Source of the DNA: Owenia fusiformis
Taxonomy: Eukaryota; Annelida; Polychaeta; Sabellida; Oweniidae
DNA length: 64,000 bases
Direction of reading: 5' to 3'
Assembly: GCA_903813345.2 (NCBI GenBank)
Contig: CAIIXF020000001.1
Span: 42,561,366-42,625,365, forward strand
A program made the position numbers and the translations under genes. Under the pieces are notes generated by a model. It was not told where the DNA came from, searched no databases, and worked only from the letters and a program-made list of their open reading frames with translations. Every line of letters begins with the position of its first letter. Within the stretch, counting starts at the first letter, position 1. Shown here in pieces: positions 24,980 to 36,479 of the stretch.

Positions 24980-25693
24980 TGCCGGAAACAGACGTTGACG
25001 TATAGTGCTGCGGGAATTATATCATATTATATTATATCCCGGTGCCAGGAGTATATGATAAATAAAAAGGAATATTTGTGATATCGTCATGATATTATAT
25101 GCTCATTCGAAAGCTTACTCACTACCTCATCGGGTTCTACTCACGGTATAGTCGGAATAGCTCGGTGGTAGCTTCGGGTCCTATATAACCGTACTCGTGA
25201 CATAATCGGGTCTTTCATTTTCAACTTTCACCGGTGATTTCAATGATATGCAACGTATGGCAGTGAAATAAATATGATACATTTACACCTATTGTATCTT
25301 TGAATCGAATGAAGTAAAGACAGCCATGATTGTTACTTATTCAAGATGTAAATCATCATTCAAATATTTAAAAGTTGAATTTAGCGATTGGATAGTAAAC
25401 ATTGCGCTAAGTACTCATTATTTTGCAAACATGAGTGCATGGGACAATAACTTTATCAGTTACACACAATTCTGTGTTTTATCTGTTTCTCATATTGAGA
25501 AATTCAAGATATAAACAAAAGTTTATAACTCACCCCCTACATTTTCAGACATCTTCGGGTCTTTGCTCGGCGGTAGGTTGTATATACACGGGTACTCTTT
25601 CCCCTCGTGATGTTATGCTTCAAAGTTTATCAAGTGAAAATTTCATGAAAAATTATTGAGAAAAAAGAGGTGTGTCCCTTGTTCTGTCCCGGC

Positions 25694-26990
25694 TACTTGT
25701 TACCAAAATCCTAGCTGGGTAACAACAATATTAGTTGGGACTTTTATCTCTCCTTTGAGTACTCTAGTTAGTAGATAAACAAGTGATGTTGTATTTCTGT
25801 TAATTATGGATGTAGCCAAGTATTGGGCTGGCGAGTCAACTACCTAAAAATGTTACAAAAAAATATTGAACTAGTTTCTCAATTGAAGTAAAAATAGGAA
25901 TTGAGTCCAAAAATAGATATATAGGCTCTGATCTGCCAACATCGGTTATTTAGTCCCTTTCATGCCAAATTATCCCTCCGCAAGCTCCAGCCCCAGCTGT
26001 GGAAGTCTTTAGACAGTGGACAGTCATCAGACACTGCAATACAGCAGCACTGCAGTACCAATTGGCTGAAAATTTTGAAACTGGTTCACCTATGGTAGAG
26101 CCTATGGTAAGACATTTATATTTTATATTAGAATCGATTCCATATTCTACACATTCTTAGCTTTAAAATGATATCAAATTCGCTCTGCTCTACCATGGGT
26201 GAAGCAGTTTCAGTTTGCAACGAAAAAACTGAAAAAGTAGGAAGAAATGCAACATTTCATATACCTCCAATTTTTTCATTTTTCACATCCTGTGTTATTT
26301 CAATGGGAGAGGTTTCTTAAAAAATGAGTTTGACTTTGGTGACCTATAACTTTTTTTAACCTGAAGAAACACATCGGTTTTGTGTTAGATAAAGTGATCA
26401 ATTTCAATTGTTTACTTAACTAGTATTTTTAGAGAATTCGGATGGATGGATATTACAGGATATGACTTGCGCCATGCCTAACATTTCCTATTGGTTTACA
26501 TGGGAATGGCGATTTTCAAAAGTCCATCATATTTGTGTAAATTTGTGTCAAGAGAAACATTAGAAAATTTGGAGGTAAAGGAAATAAAATCAAATTACAT
26601 CTCACCTTGTATTATTTTTTTTTTATTTTTGTTTTCTTTCTGTCACCACTTCTGGTGGTGACTTAATAACAAATACTGAATGTAAATCTTTATACATGTA
26701 TAATAAAAAGAATTGCAAAACTTAACAAAAAATTGAAATGAAAAGCGTAAAATTAAGCAAGACCTAAACATCAAGCACAAAACATGAAATGTAACTATTC
26801 TTACATCATAAGAGTGACCCCAAAATACACTTTATATGGTAAATATTAATTCAACATACGTAACTTGACAACGATACATGATTTTACTTAAAGTGTTATT
26901 GGAATACATTTTTATTTCAATTTGATTTATGTATTGTTTTCGACCCTGTAATGTTTATATTCAAATCTGGGCCAGTCAGGCGAAATATAT
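25694..26990. other. No recognisable gene; AT-rich DNA
   Basis: Only short open frames without resemblance to known proteins. A T-rich stretch sits near 26616-26641. Phrases near 26090-26110 and 26185-26220 (CTATGGTAGAGCCTATGG; GCTCTACCATGG) form weak inverted pairs. Nothing here supports a gene. Confidence 0.35.
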
Positions 26991-26996
26991 TAATCG

Positions 26997-27308
26997 CGTC
27001 GTGTATGTATATTTATCGTATGATCTGTAAAATGAAGCCACAGTTCTTGTGCTGTACGAATCTGTATTGCTACTGAGATTGTCCCCGTTGATCATCTCCG
27101 TCGCAATACAGAAAATATTGGTACGGAGGGGACAATCTCAGTACCATTACAGATGGTCACACAATAAAAACGTTATTGAATGATTTGAAGTGCAATACAG
27201 GATATATTCTGTCTCGATATTCTGTATTGACACTCAACTTAGTCTCGTTCCAATAATTCTCGAACAGAATATATTCTGTATTGCACTTCAAATCATTCAA
27301 TAACTTAT
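26997..27308 (+). repeat. Double-palindrome repeat, copy 1
   Basis: This is a roughly 310-bp unit containing two separate palindromes. The outer arms of the second are 27172-27211 and 27265-27304 (40 bp, nearly perfect, beginning GTTATTGAATGATTTGAAGT). The first, around 27065-27155, has arms CTGTATTGC...GAGATTGTCCCC that are slightly diverged here. The unit begins near TATCGTATGATCTGTAAAAT. It is followed head-to-tail by copy 2 and resembles a MITE or foldback that became tandem. Confidence 0.85.
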
Positions 27309-27625
27309 ATTATCGTATGATCTGTAAAATGAAGCCTTCTGATTGGTCAGTTCTTGTGCTGTACCAATCTGTATTGCTACTGAGATTGTCCCCGTTGATC
27401 ATCTCCGTCGCAATACAGAAAATATTGGTACAGAGGGGACAATCTCAGTAGCAATACAGAGGATGACACGATAAAAACGTTATTGAATGATTTGAAGTGC
27501 AATACAGGATATATTCTGTCTCGATATTCTGTATTGGCACTCGACTTTATCTCGTTCCAATACGGAATTTCTCGAGCAGAATATATCCTGTATTGCACTT
27601 CAAATCATTCAATAACTTATAGTAT
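27309..27625 (+). repeat. Double-palindrome repeat, copy 2
   Basis: This is the best preserved copy. The first palindrome has perfect 25-bp arms at 27369-27393 and 27435-27459. The second has perfect 40-bp arms at 27479-27518 and 27577-27616. Their loops contain further short inverted pieces of the arm sequence (CAATACAGAAAATATTGG). An inverted CCAAT box (CTGATTGGTCAG) lies near 27337. The intact arms could form hairpins of 40 bp in RNA or single-stranded DNA. The 73-codon minus-strand frame here is a by-product. Confidence 0.92.
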
Positions 27626-30600
27626 GGTACATTCATAATCATATTTGAGGTATGACTTCATGAAATTGAGTTTTATAGGAGCCGAATTGATAATGTTTGA
27701 GTAATTTTAAGTTGGACACTGCCATTTGTGTGTATTATTTAAACAACTATATTATATGAACTGGTCTGGTGTATCTATATCTGAAATGAAATATGAAATG
27801 ATAATGAAAATACATAAATCTAGTGACGAAATTTTTTTAACTCTATGAATAAATGATTTGGTAGATTCATTTGGGACTTACCTAGAGTGTCACAGGTATA
27901 AACGTGTTAATACAAATCATAAAAAAAATCATTCTCCTTGCTTTTCGATACATGTTGTGTACTGATTTTTTCTAATGGTACACAAAAACAATGTGACATA
28001 TAGCTATCATGCAGAATATATATAACTCTGTAGACAACTAACAGCTCGCTTTGCGAACGGAGTATGAGCTTAAATTATAGAACGATGTATTGGATACAGA
28101 ATAGATAATTGTGCAAATGGGTCTTAATAACGACTATAGAACATGACTATACGATTAGACTAGATTATTAATAGTCTAGAAACGTGACCGTGAATTATTT
28201 ACTTACAGATTTACTATAGGAGTAGAATACGTCGACCTTATCACTTCTGTTGACATGGATTTATTGAATGCGTGTCTAGAATGTTCTAATTGTTTAAAAG
28301 CACAATCATTCAATAAGCGGATGGGGTGATTTTAGTTAACGTGTGTTACGTGTGTTCAGTGATTAATTCAGATTGAAAATTATTGTGATTACAAAATCCG
28401 TCATATCATTTCAAACTGTAAATAATTTATCTATTTATTCAGGCATCAATTCCAAAATTATAGAATTACATATAGGATGACACAAAAATACAATTAATGA
28501 TTTATTTTTGGAATTACGTTAAATATCATGGACCCTTAATAAATTTCCATTTGTAGAGTAGATAGAGTGCCCAATACGAAAAATAATGTGCACTAACATG
28601 TTCATGGATACAATGTGTGTTTATAATTGTATTGTAGAACACTCCTACAGTACACTGCAAAACTCAGTATTTTGTTTAATCTAGTGGGTAGACCAAATAT
28701 AGGTTTTTCCATCCTTTATGAATATATCTAAGATTTACGCAGTGGTGTCATAAAGGTATCATACTTTTTAATTATACCAATGTATCGCTGTAAAATATAA
28801 TTACTGTATCCATAAAACTATCTTGCGAGACTTGAAATGGAATGTTCTAATTGGGTTAAGGGCCCCCTTAAGGTCAAAGTCTCGTCAATTACCCGGATAT
28901 AGAGCAAATCCTAAATTAACGTGTTTTTCTCGAAAGATCTCGTTCCATTTATGAATGAGTTAGCTCGGATGGGAAGGTGATTTAGAATTTTTAACCATTA
29001 TTGTACTGAGCTGAAATACAATGAAATCTTAGTACTGTTATACTGTTAATGAGGTAAGCTTGTTATCCAGAACTCTCATAATTATGGGAAATACATTATA
29101 TCTTGGACGATTCCGGAAAAGCACCATAAAAATGTATCTACCAGACCTCATTGTGAGTTTATTTCTTGATCTGGAACAACTTTTATGACTATGAATTATT
29201 ATGGTGTAAACTATCTAAGAACTATTATTCTTGATAGTAAATGGCAATCAGTAGTCTAGCTACAAGCCCTTGTGACCCCCCCCCCCCCCGCCACAACAAC
29301 TGTATGAGAAGGTGTGTAGTCAAGTAGAGAAGGTGTGGTCACAAAGGATTGTAGTAGACTAGACAATCAACTTACATTTCAGTTATATAAGTTAGTCTAT
29401 ATTAAATGTAATTGAAACTCCACTCATTTTATGTCAATCAAATTTTATTCTATTATCTTTATGTCTTGACATATAGTGTTCTGTACAGTCTACGAGCTCA
29501 TTACTTTTCTAAACTGGGCAATACTTACTTGAGTGACACTATGTGTTTTAAGAAAGCGCCTTCAAGGTTTAACCCTAGATTTCTAGTGTAAACGTGATTG
29601 GCGTTAGAAAGGTCCTTTTATAAACCACCTAGACCTTTTGTCACAAAAATGTTTATAGATTTCAAATTTCAACTAAACATTTGGCCCGTATGCACTGCGT
29701 AGGTTCTGGGTTCGAAATATGGCTATGCCTAAGAAATATCTACTGTAAATGCTTGGATAATAACAAAGCAATTTCCTCGCTTATGAAACGAAAATGGTTT
29801 CTCAAAGAAACGAAGACAGTATATACACTGTAGGCGTCTGAAGCATGAAACGAAGACATCACATAAACGGTATCGAAGAGTCAAAAATAGAGTTGCATCC
29901 CTCCAAAAACATCTATAATGTGCCTCCAAGTGCAAATGTGACCCTCCATAGAGATATTCCGTTGATATATTATGCATTAGTGAAAACGAAAGTCTTCGTT
30001 GCAAATAAAACATGTCTTCGTATCGTTTGATGCCCAATAAAAGCACCTTAGCACGCCCGGTGATCGTGAAAATGGGACGGAGGGGGGAGCAAGCAATTTC
30101 TGGTAGAAAAAAGAACAAATCTGCAAAAATTATTTTTTCAAGAATAAGGTTTATGATTTAATTGCTAAACGAATAGGCGCACGGTATGGCAAAATATGTC
30201 ACGTATTCTACGATTTTTTTAGCCGATTCTCTTCTTAGGTATAAGATCTATTAAAAAAGGCGCAACGCCACCAACGTGCAAAAGTCAATGTACCTTACAT
30301 ACCTTATTTTCATTCACACACGCATGTGTTGTATCAAGTGTCACACAAAGAGTTGGCACTAACTCCAATCACTTTACAAGAATCCAAAAGCAATGTTGAA
30401 ATGTCACAGAATAGAATAGAATAGCATAGAATACTGAAAGAATTACACATGGATCAAAGTAAATTTCGAACGAACGTGTCGATTTTACACACGCATTGAG
30501 TTCAAACTCGCTTAGGATGGTTCCTGCTCACATAGGCTCTCACAAACAAGATGCACTTCACATAGGGTGGGAGATTTGAAGTCACGTAATATTTATATCC

Positions 30601-31479
30601 TGGTTTCTACAATATGGCGCCCTCCGTTGAAATTAAAAATATATAATTTAGCTTAATTTGGGCACCTTGCTCGTAGTAATCATTTATAAAAAGTATACAA
30701 TGTGGCCATTTATTGAGAAACTACAAACTAGATCTTTTTATCTTTTTGCCGCGCTGATGTGTTATTTCGTTCAGTGCAAAAGTAACGCGAGATTTAGAAA
30801 AAAATCTCGAACATCTCTAGAAAGCAATTTATGATACATCAAGGTGTGTGATCGGTACATCAAGGTGTGTGATCGGCGCATCATGGTCTGTGAAGGGAAA
30901 AACTTTGTACGAGTCGCATAAGATACGACGTCAGATACTGTACATCACGGCGTAACCAGTAGGACGGCACATTGAAAAAACCCATTGTTGTTTACCAAAC
31001 TTTATATCAAAGTGGTGTAGCGATATATGACGTCATCGCACTACTTGTTTCTGGTCCGTTGGCTACCATCTTTATGAGGTCCAATGAAACGGGAAACATT
31101 TAAACATTTGAAAATGAAAGTGACGGATAGAATTCTACTGATCTCTTCTTTCCAACTATCTCGTTTTAATGTTAGAAAAATGCACATTAATGGGAGTAAA
31201 ATGCAATCAAACACGTGGGACTTTCACTCATTTTGTACCCTATATTCGTGCGAAATTAACATTGATTAAACATAATTTTTTTAAATGTCTGAATCGCTTA
31301 AAAGTTAAAGTAAATACGATATTCTATAAGTACCAAATATCAATCAGTTCCGATAAAATGCCTTCATTTGTTACATTTTCTACGAAAACGGCTGGGCATA
31401 ATTTCGGTAGAAATGTGTATTTTACGACGTTATATGCATGGTTGAATCCAAAAAGTAGCGTCATTCAGGAAATTATCAT
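27626..31479. other. No recognisable gene; small repeats only
   Basis: The interval contains a segment at 28140-28290 resembling 44160-44260 (listed separately). It also has a C14 run at 29276-29289, and inverted copies of a GAAACGAAGAC/GTCTTCGT motif scattered over 29780-30030, which explain the 129-codon minus-strand ORF there. A 21-bp direct repeat (TACATCAAGGTGTGTGATCGG) occurs twice plus a decayed third copy at 30835-30900. Other open frames (up to 106 codons at 31169-31489, TTG start) look like chance. Confidence 0.4.
28140..28290 (+). repeat. Segment paralogous to 44160-44260
   Basis: ACTAGATTATT(A/G)ATAGTCT, then GACC..ATC.CTTCTGTTG.CA, TTTATTGAA and TCTAGAATG occur in the same order and orientation at both places. 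Weaker matches continue to GAAAATTAT.TGATT. Each lies 500-650 bp right of a double-palindrome repeat, so the two loci may derive from one larger duplicated module. Confidence 0.5.
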
Positions 31480-33055
31480 GTGTGCGTAAAATCATGTGGA
31501 TATTTCATTTTGAGTAACTGAATTATCAAATTGACATATATATTGTCTTTGGAACATCACCTTTACACAGAATTATTTTCATAATGATTGCTCGATTTGC
31601 TCCATGATGAAATGCAATTTTAGACCTGGAGCTGACTCGTATCAAAAAGTATTTAGCAATGAGTTCAGGCTCACTGATTTTAAAGATAGATAAAATGAAC
31701 GAAAGGGGAAAGGTTATGTGTGCCTAAAAGCATGTGGATATTTAACCTTCAATAAATGAATTACAATTTTGATGTTTATATAATCTGAAGAACATCAGTC
31801 ACCTTTACACATAATTATTTTATGATAATTGTTCGATTTCTTTCATGATAAACTGCAATTTTAGACCTGACACGTATTAAAGAAGTGTCGGACAATGTAT
31901 TTAGGCCTACTGATTTTGAGGATAAATAAAATGAGCAAAAGAAGAAAAGGTCACGTGTGCGCAAAAGCGTGTCAGTATTTGGATTTGAAGAAATGAATTA
32001 AAGTTTTGACATTAATATTATTTGTGAAGCATCACCTTAACATAGAATTATTTTCATAATTTTTGCTTGATTCCTTCCATGAGAAAATGCAATTATAGAC
32101 CTGGCACGCGTATCAAAGAAGTATTTGGCAATTTCGTCCAGTCTCATATTGGTTTTCAAGGTAAATGAAATAAGCAAAACTGAAAAAGGTCATGTGTGCG
32201 TAAATGCGTGTCGGTATTTAATTTTGAAGAAATGAATTCATTTTTTGACATAAATATTATTTGTGAAGCATCACCTTAACATAGAATTATTTTTATAATT
32301 TTTGCTTGATTCCTTCCATGAGAAAATGCAATTATAGACCTGGCACGCGTATCAAAGAAGTATTTGGCAATTTCGTCCAGTCTCATATTGGTTTTCAAGG
32401 TAAATGAAATAAGCAAAACTGGAAAAGGTCATGTGTGCGTAAATGCGTGTCAGTATTTGGATTTGAAGAAATGAATTAAAGTTTTGACATTAATATTATT
32501 TGTGAAGCATCACCTTAACATAGAATTATTTTTATAATTTTTGCTTGATTCCTTCCATGAGAAAATGCAATTATAGACCTGGCACGCGTATCAAAGAAGT
32601 ATTTGGCAATTTCGTCCAGTCTCATATTGGTTTTCAAGGTAAATGAAATAAGCAAAACTGGAAAAGGTCATGTGTGCGTAAATGCGTGTCAGTATTTAAT
32701 TTTGAAGAAATGAATTAATTTTTTGACATAAATATTATTTGTGAAGCATCACCTTGACATATAATTATTTTTATAATTTTTGCTTGATTCCTTCCATGAG
32801 AAAATGCAATTATAGAACTGGCACGCGTATCAAAGAAGTATTTGGCAATTGCATCCAGTCTAATTGATTTTCAAGGTAGATGAAATAAGAAAAACTGGAA
32901 AAGGTCATGTGTGCGTAAATGCGTGTCAGTATTTAATTTTGAAGAAATGAATTCATTTTTTGACATTAATATTATTTGTGAAGCATCACATTAACATAGA
33001 ATTATTTTTATAATTTTTGCTTGATTCCTTCCATGAGAAAATGCAATTATAGACC
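31480..33055 (+). repeat. Tandem array of about 239-bp units
   Basis: Equivalent positions at 31570, 31813, 32045, 32284, 32523, 32762 and 32999 give periods of about 243, 232, 239, 239, 239 and 237 bp, so roughly six and a half copies. Each unit carries a GTGTGCGTAAA..CGTGT block, GAATTATTTTTATAATTTTT, and GACCTGGCACGCGTATCAAA. The left copies are diverged and the right ones nearly identical, as expected when unequal exchange homogenises one side. The array stops abruptly after ATTATAGACCTG and is followed at once by the hairpin sequence at 33058. No coding capacity was seen. Confidence 0.93.
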
Positions 33056-33057
33056 TG

Positions 33058-33205
33058 AGACCTTATTCACAAAGCATCGCAATTTTTAGCGATTGCTATT
33101 GCTATGCGATAGCGATATAGCAATAGCAATGACGTTTTGCGCGGTATTCACAAAAGCGCGCTAAAGCAATAGCAAAGCAATCGCTATCGCAAACACGTAG
33201 CAAAC
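33058..33205. repeat. Hairpin-rich ATTGCTAT repeat block
   Basis: Perfect 14-bp arms at 33092-33105 and 33117-33130 (ATTGCTATTGCTAT/ATAGCAATAGCAAT) surround an 11-base loop. The motif TATTCACAAA occurs twice (33064 and about 33149), each followed by AGC and GC-rich GCGATAGC/GCTATCGC strings. The form resembles the terminus of a cut-and-paste element (ends with TATTCACAAA are common in Harbinger-type transposons), but I found no inverted partner in the window. Confidence 0.6.
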
Positions 33206-33997
33206 ATATCGCAATTATAAATAAATACAATTTTATTAATTAGCACAGTAACTCGCACCTTGTAATTAGCTTGGGCTATTAGGCTACGCCAAATACGCTA
33301 AGGCGTTTCAAATGAATGTCATTATAAAATAAAAACGTGTAAGTAATTTGAAAGTTGTTTTGTTTGCTTGTTTAAAATACATTAATTGATTAAATATTAA
33401 TAGTAGGCCAAGTGCTGCTAGCAATCTTGTCACCCCTCCAGCTCAGAGTCTGCCTTTAATGGAACTAGGGTGGAATCAAGACCCAAATAGGCCTAGTCTA
33501 GTCAATTATGTAAGTCACTATATGGTGCCATTAAACAATTAAAAATGAATGGCGCGTTTTAAAGAAGCCTCTGATCCCGGGCCTAGGCCTATAATACTCC
33601 GACGCCGTATTCAATAGCTTTTACTCCTAGCGTTTTTGAACTTCGAGAGTACGCAAATGATTGCATGGAGTAGGTAATTTCAAACATTGGGAAGTTTTCC
33701 GTGTTTTACGCAATATACCATGTTCCATAAATGCGGACAAATCCGTGATTTTTTTCTAATTGAGAGGAGAAATATGATCCCTAACACGTAGAAACGTATT
33801 TTCCATTCTGTGATTGAAGTGTTTAATAATCAAAGTTGTGTATGGGTACTCATCAAATAAAATAAAACGACAATCATAGGCTATATCATACTGCCATATA
33901 CAATGTAGGCGTATCTTGAAATACTTAGGCTAAATGCATGTGCAGTTGCACTCAAGTTGTGCACGTAGTCATGCACCTTGACTTTGTGCGTGAATTT

Positions 33998-34060
33998 GCA
34001 GCGTGTCACTTTGCAGCGCAAGGTCAACAATTACGTCATTGCTGCAAAGTGACACGTTGC
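33998..34060. repeat. 20-bp-arm hairpin upstream of the Myb/SANT-like gene
   Basis: GCAGCGTGTCACTTTGCAGC at 33998-34017 pairs with 34041-34060 at 19 of 20 bases, with a 23-base loop. It lies inside the left part of the 33596-36516 element, about 340 bp before the gene. It may be a subterminal inverted repeat or a structured leader. Confidence 0.8.
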
Positions 34061-34395
34061 AAAGTAATATGCTGCAACCAAAATGCAATGTACATTCGTC
34101 TTAATGCATTATCATTCATAATAGATTATCATTATTATTAAATATGAATATTATAGAAGACACCATTTGAAACCATAGGCCTAATTTGTACCACATGATA
34201 GTCGGACTATAATTAATCCTAAGCTATATAGTAGGCTAAATGGTTGCAAGAAGACCAATCCTTTGTGCATGAGGGCCTTGGATTGCCTTCGATTTTCCCG
34301 GGCATATTTCAAAACCGGTTCACCCGGGGCTCGCGCTTTCTTTATATAAATGCTGATGGCCATACGTTTTTGTGTATATGCATTATTTGTCAATC

Positions 34396-35062
34396 ATGGC
34401 AACACCTACAAGATCTCGCTACTCCGAGGAACAACTGGACATGCTCGTGTCACTAGTTGAAAAAAGTTGGGATGTATTAGATGGCCCCCTTGGAGTCACT
34501 CCACTACACACCTCGGCAAATAGGGACAAAATTTGGTCAAACATAGCTAATAAAGTGAGCGCGGTAGGGCCATCACCATGGTCGGCAGAAAAGATTCAGG
34601 TAGGCTCAAAGGACTCGTTAGAGCTCTTCGAATCAAGGTTATATATTAGATTATATCTAGTTTACCATGTGCAGTTACCTGCAAAACCAAATGGTCTCAG
34701 GGAATGGTCTAAACTTAGTTTATTTAAATCGGAATATTTTCCAGGGTAAATGGCGAGATGTTACAAGTAGAACAAGAATGAAGGCAAATAGGATAAGAGC
34801 GAATGCTAACAGAACGGGTGGCGGTCCTGGCGTGAAGTTAGAGGTATTAAGACCCCTAGAAGAGCGTGAACATTGTAATTGTTTATTTTACCGACAAAAT
34901 GCAAAGATTTACGCGATAAATATGCGCAATACTCCTCCAAGTAATTGCAGAAGTTTTAATATTCGTGGAATCTTCTTAAAAACTTCAAGTTTTGTTCAGA
35001 TTAATGTGCGCTTCAATACAATTCTATATTCAAAAAGGTTGTGTCACGATATACAGAATTAG
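34396..35062 (+). CDS. Myb/SANT-like DNA-binding protein (NAIF1-like), two exons
   Basis: Exon 1 runs 34396-34599, from the ATG of MATPTRSRYSEEQLDMLVSL to AAGATTCAG|GTAGGC. A 145-bp intron (34600-34744) ends in TTTTCCAG. Exon 2 starts GGTAAATGG and is open to 35062. The joined reading carries the Myb_DNA-bind_5 pattern: SEEQLDMLVSLVE, a loop with NRDKIWSNIANKVSAVG, then GKWRDVTSRTRMKANRIRA and the diagnostic TGGGP, then LRPLEER. Such domains bind DNA in NAIF1-like proteins and in the accessory proteins of Harbinger transposons. The domain is complete, but the roughly 65 residues after LEER look non-coding (NCLFYRQNAKIY...), so the true C-terminus or a further splice is unknown. It sits inside an inverted-repeat element and is more likely a transposon gene than a host one. 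Confidence 0.7.
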
Positions 35063-36479
35063 AATCACCAGAAAGTAGACATTTCAAACCCTACCCGTTT
35101 TCTTCTTTGTCGCGCTTTTCGGCCCTGCGCTCTCGTTGTCGCACCGTCTTTCTAGACTCTTTCACAATGCCCTATGTCATATTCAACTGATATACACAGA
35201 TGGGAAGATATTAAGGATTGTTAAATGCATTATTTTAAATTTATTTTAACTCGAATATTTAGTTTTATTTATTTAAAGCAATGAATAATAAAGGAGAACA
35301 TATAATACGCTAACGGCGTAACGTCTTATTTTGTAAAGGCTTCACTTGGGGTTGCGGTGATAAAATGATGTCTATCTCAATATATACTGGTTCAAATTAA
35401 ATGAAATTAATTGTATGTCGTAAGGGATATATTGAAAAGAACATGCTGAAATATTGGAAAGTTTTGAATGTTTATCCCTTAATTAGAAATATTTGAACTC
35501 AAAAAATGAAACGTAATTTTGTGAATTTTTCACATGGCTTCACTTCATATTTCTTTCAATTTATGCTTCTTACAGACTGAATTTTAATCGAAATGATATA
35601 GTTTTTTGATAATATGATATGCCTTTCAGGAATCAAAAAAGAATAATTCGCCTTTCAAACGATTTAATGTTTAATTGACCAAAATATATATCTTGTTGGT
35701 ACGAAATTCTGCCTGTCCACACTTTTTTTGCATAAATATAAGCGTTAAGTTAGCATTGTTATATTATGACGTCATCAAACAGAATCTGTTTGTCTTTTCC
35801 AAAATGGTGAATTTAAATATTGTGAAAATTTGAGAAAGATCCGTTAAGAAATGAAAAGGTTATCTTCATTTTTCGTTTAAAATTAAAATCATTTTTCTTC
35901 AAAATGTTACAGTCCACATCCGGTTTTAGCATAGAAAGTCGCATAATACGGCTTGCGTGATTCTCATTTAAAAAGTCCCAAATCAGTTATTTGGAATTCT
36001 GATAGGCAAAATATTTCATGGACATACGTGTTGAACTGATGAAAAATTGTAGAAAAATATGATTTTGCTGTCGAGATATTGCGGTTTTAAAAGTAAGTAC
36101 GCATGTAAAAATGCAGTAAAATGCCGCGATGCACAGTATCTGACGTCGTATCATAAGCATTTGTTCGAGTTGTGTACCCTGTTCGATGTCATTTTTAAAC
36201 AATGCATACACAAATACGCATGTACAAGTGTGATTTTACAAACATAGAGTGTGCAAACTCGAACAAATCGTGTATGAAATCACACGGATTGTGTATGTAT
36301 TCTGCTAAACGCTATTCTATTGTGTTAGAGCGAGATATCACATAAATATAAGATGTCCAATGTTGATACAGTTGTAACACCATAAAATGTTTCGTTATAT
36401 CAAAGAAAATTACCTCCTTCATGCAATGGATATATCATTTACAGGTAACCTTCACTTCTATTTAATTGAAGTCTAACAA
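35063..36479. other. Right interior of the 33596-36516 element; no gene seen
   Basis: This is where a Harbinger transposase would be expected, but no DDE-type frame was seen. It holds a TGACGTCA octamer near 35766 and an inverted pair ATTTGTTCGAGTT/AACTCGAACAAAT around 36157 and 36255. Short frames of about 60-74 codons flank that pair on both strands. A charged minus-strand stretch around 35110-35185 (KTVRQRERRAEKRDKEENG) ends in a stop and might be an exon tail; this is weak. Confidence 0.35.

Larger units (their letters stand above)
23921..25609. mobile_element. DNA transposon, perfect 47-bp TIRs, ATGTT target duplication
   Basis: Bases 23921-23967 and 25563-25609 are exact reverse complements (47/47), starting CACGAGGGGAAAGAGTACCC. 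The element is directly flanked by ATGTT on both sides, a 5-bp target duplication. Transposons beginning CAC with 5-bp duplications are typical of the Transib/RAG-like group. CMC/Chapaev elements also begin CAC but duplicate 2-4 bp. The interior has subterminal repeat clusters, a 64-codon zinc-finger-like ORF and a LINE 3' fragment, but no transposase, so this copy is non-autonomous. Identical TIRs indicate recent movement. It inserted a few bases inside the right arm of the older element at 22954-25693. Confidence 0.87.
22954..25693. mobile_element. Old inverted-repeat DNA element interrupted by a younger one
   Basis: The left arm (22954-23051) and right arm (25615-25693) are reverse complements at roughly 85%. 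They start GCCGGGACAGAACAAG, share a run through CTCAATAATTTTTCATG, and end AAGCAT. The left arm carries about 19 extra bases. Without the inner element (23921-25609) the older unit would be about 1.05 kb. Its interior (23052-23920) contains only an unrecognised 97-codon plus-strand ORF at 23598-23891 with a non-ATG start. No target duplication is clear and the superfamily is undetermined; it is probably a non-autonomous (MITE-like) element. Confidence 0.7.

Noticed and set aside
27377-27598. 73-codon minus-strand ORF
   Set aside because: It lies wholly inside the double-palindrome repeat and its residues mirror the arms.
29640-29720. tRNA-like GGGTTCGAAAT B box near 29708
   Set aside because: No convincing A box at the right distance and no foldable tRNA arms.
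29729-30118. 129-codon minus-strand ORF
   Set aside because: It overlaps inverted GAAACGAAGAC repeats and a 61-codon frame on the other strand, with no domain.
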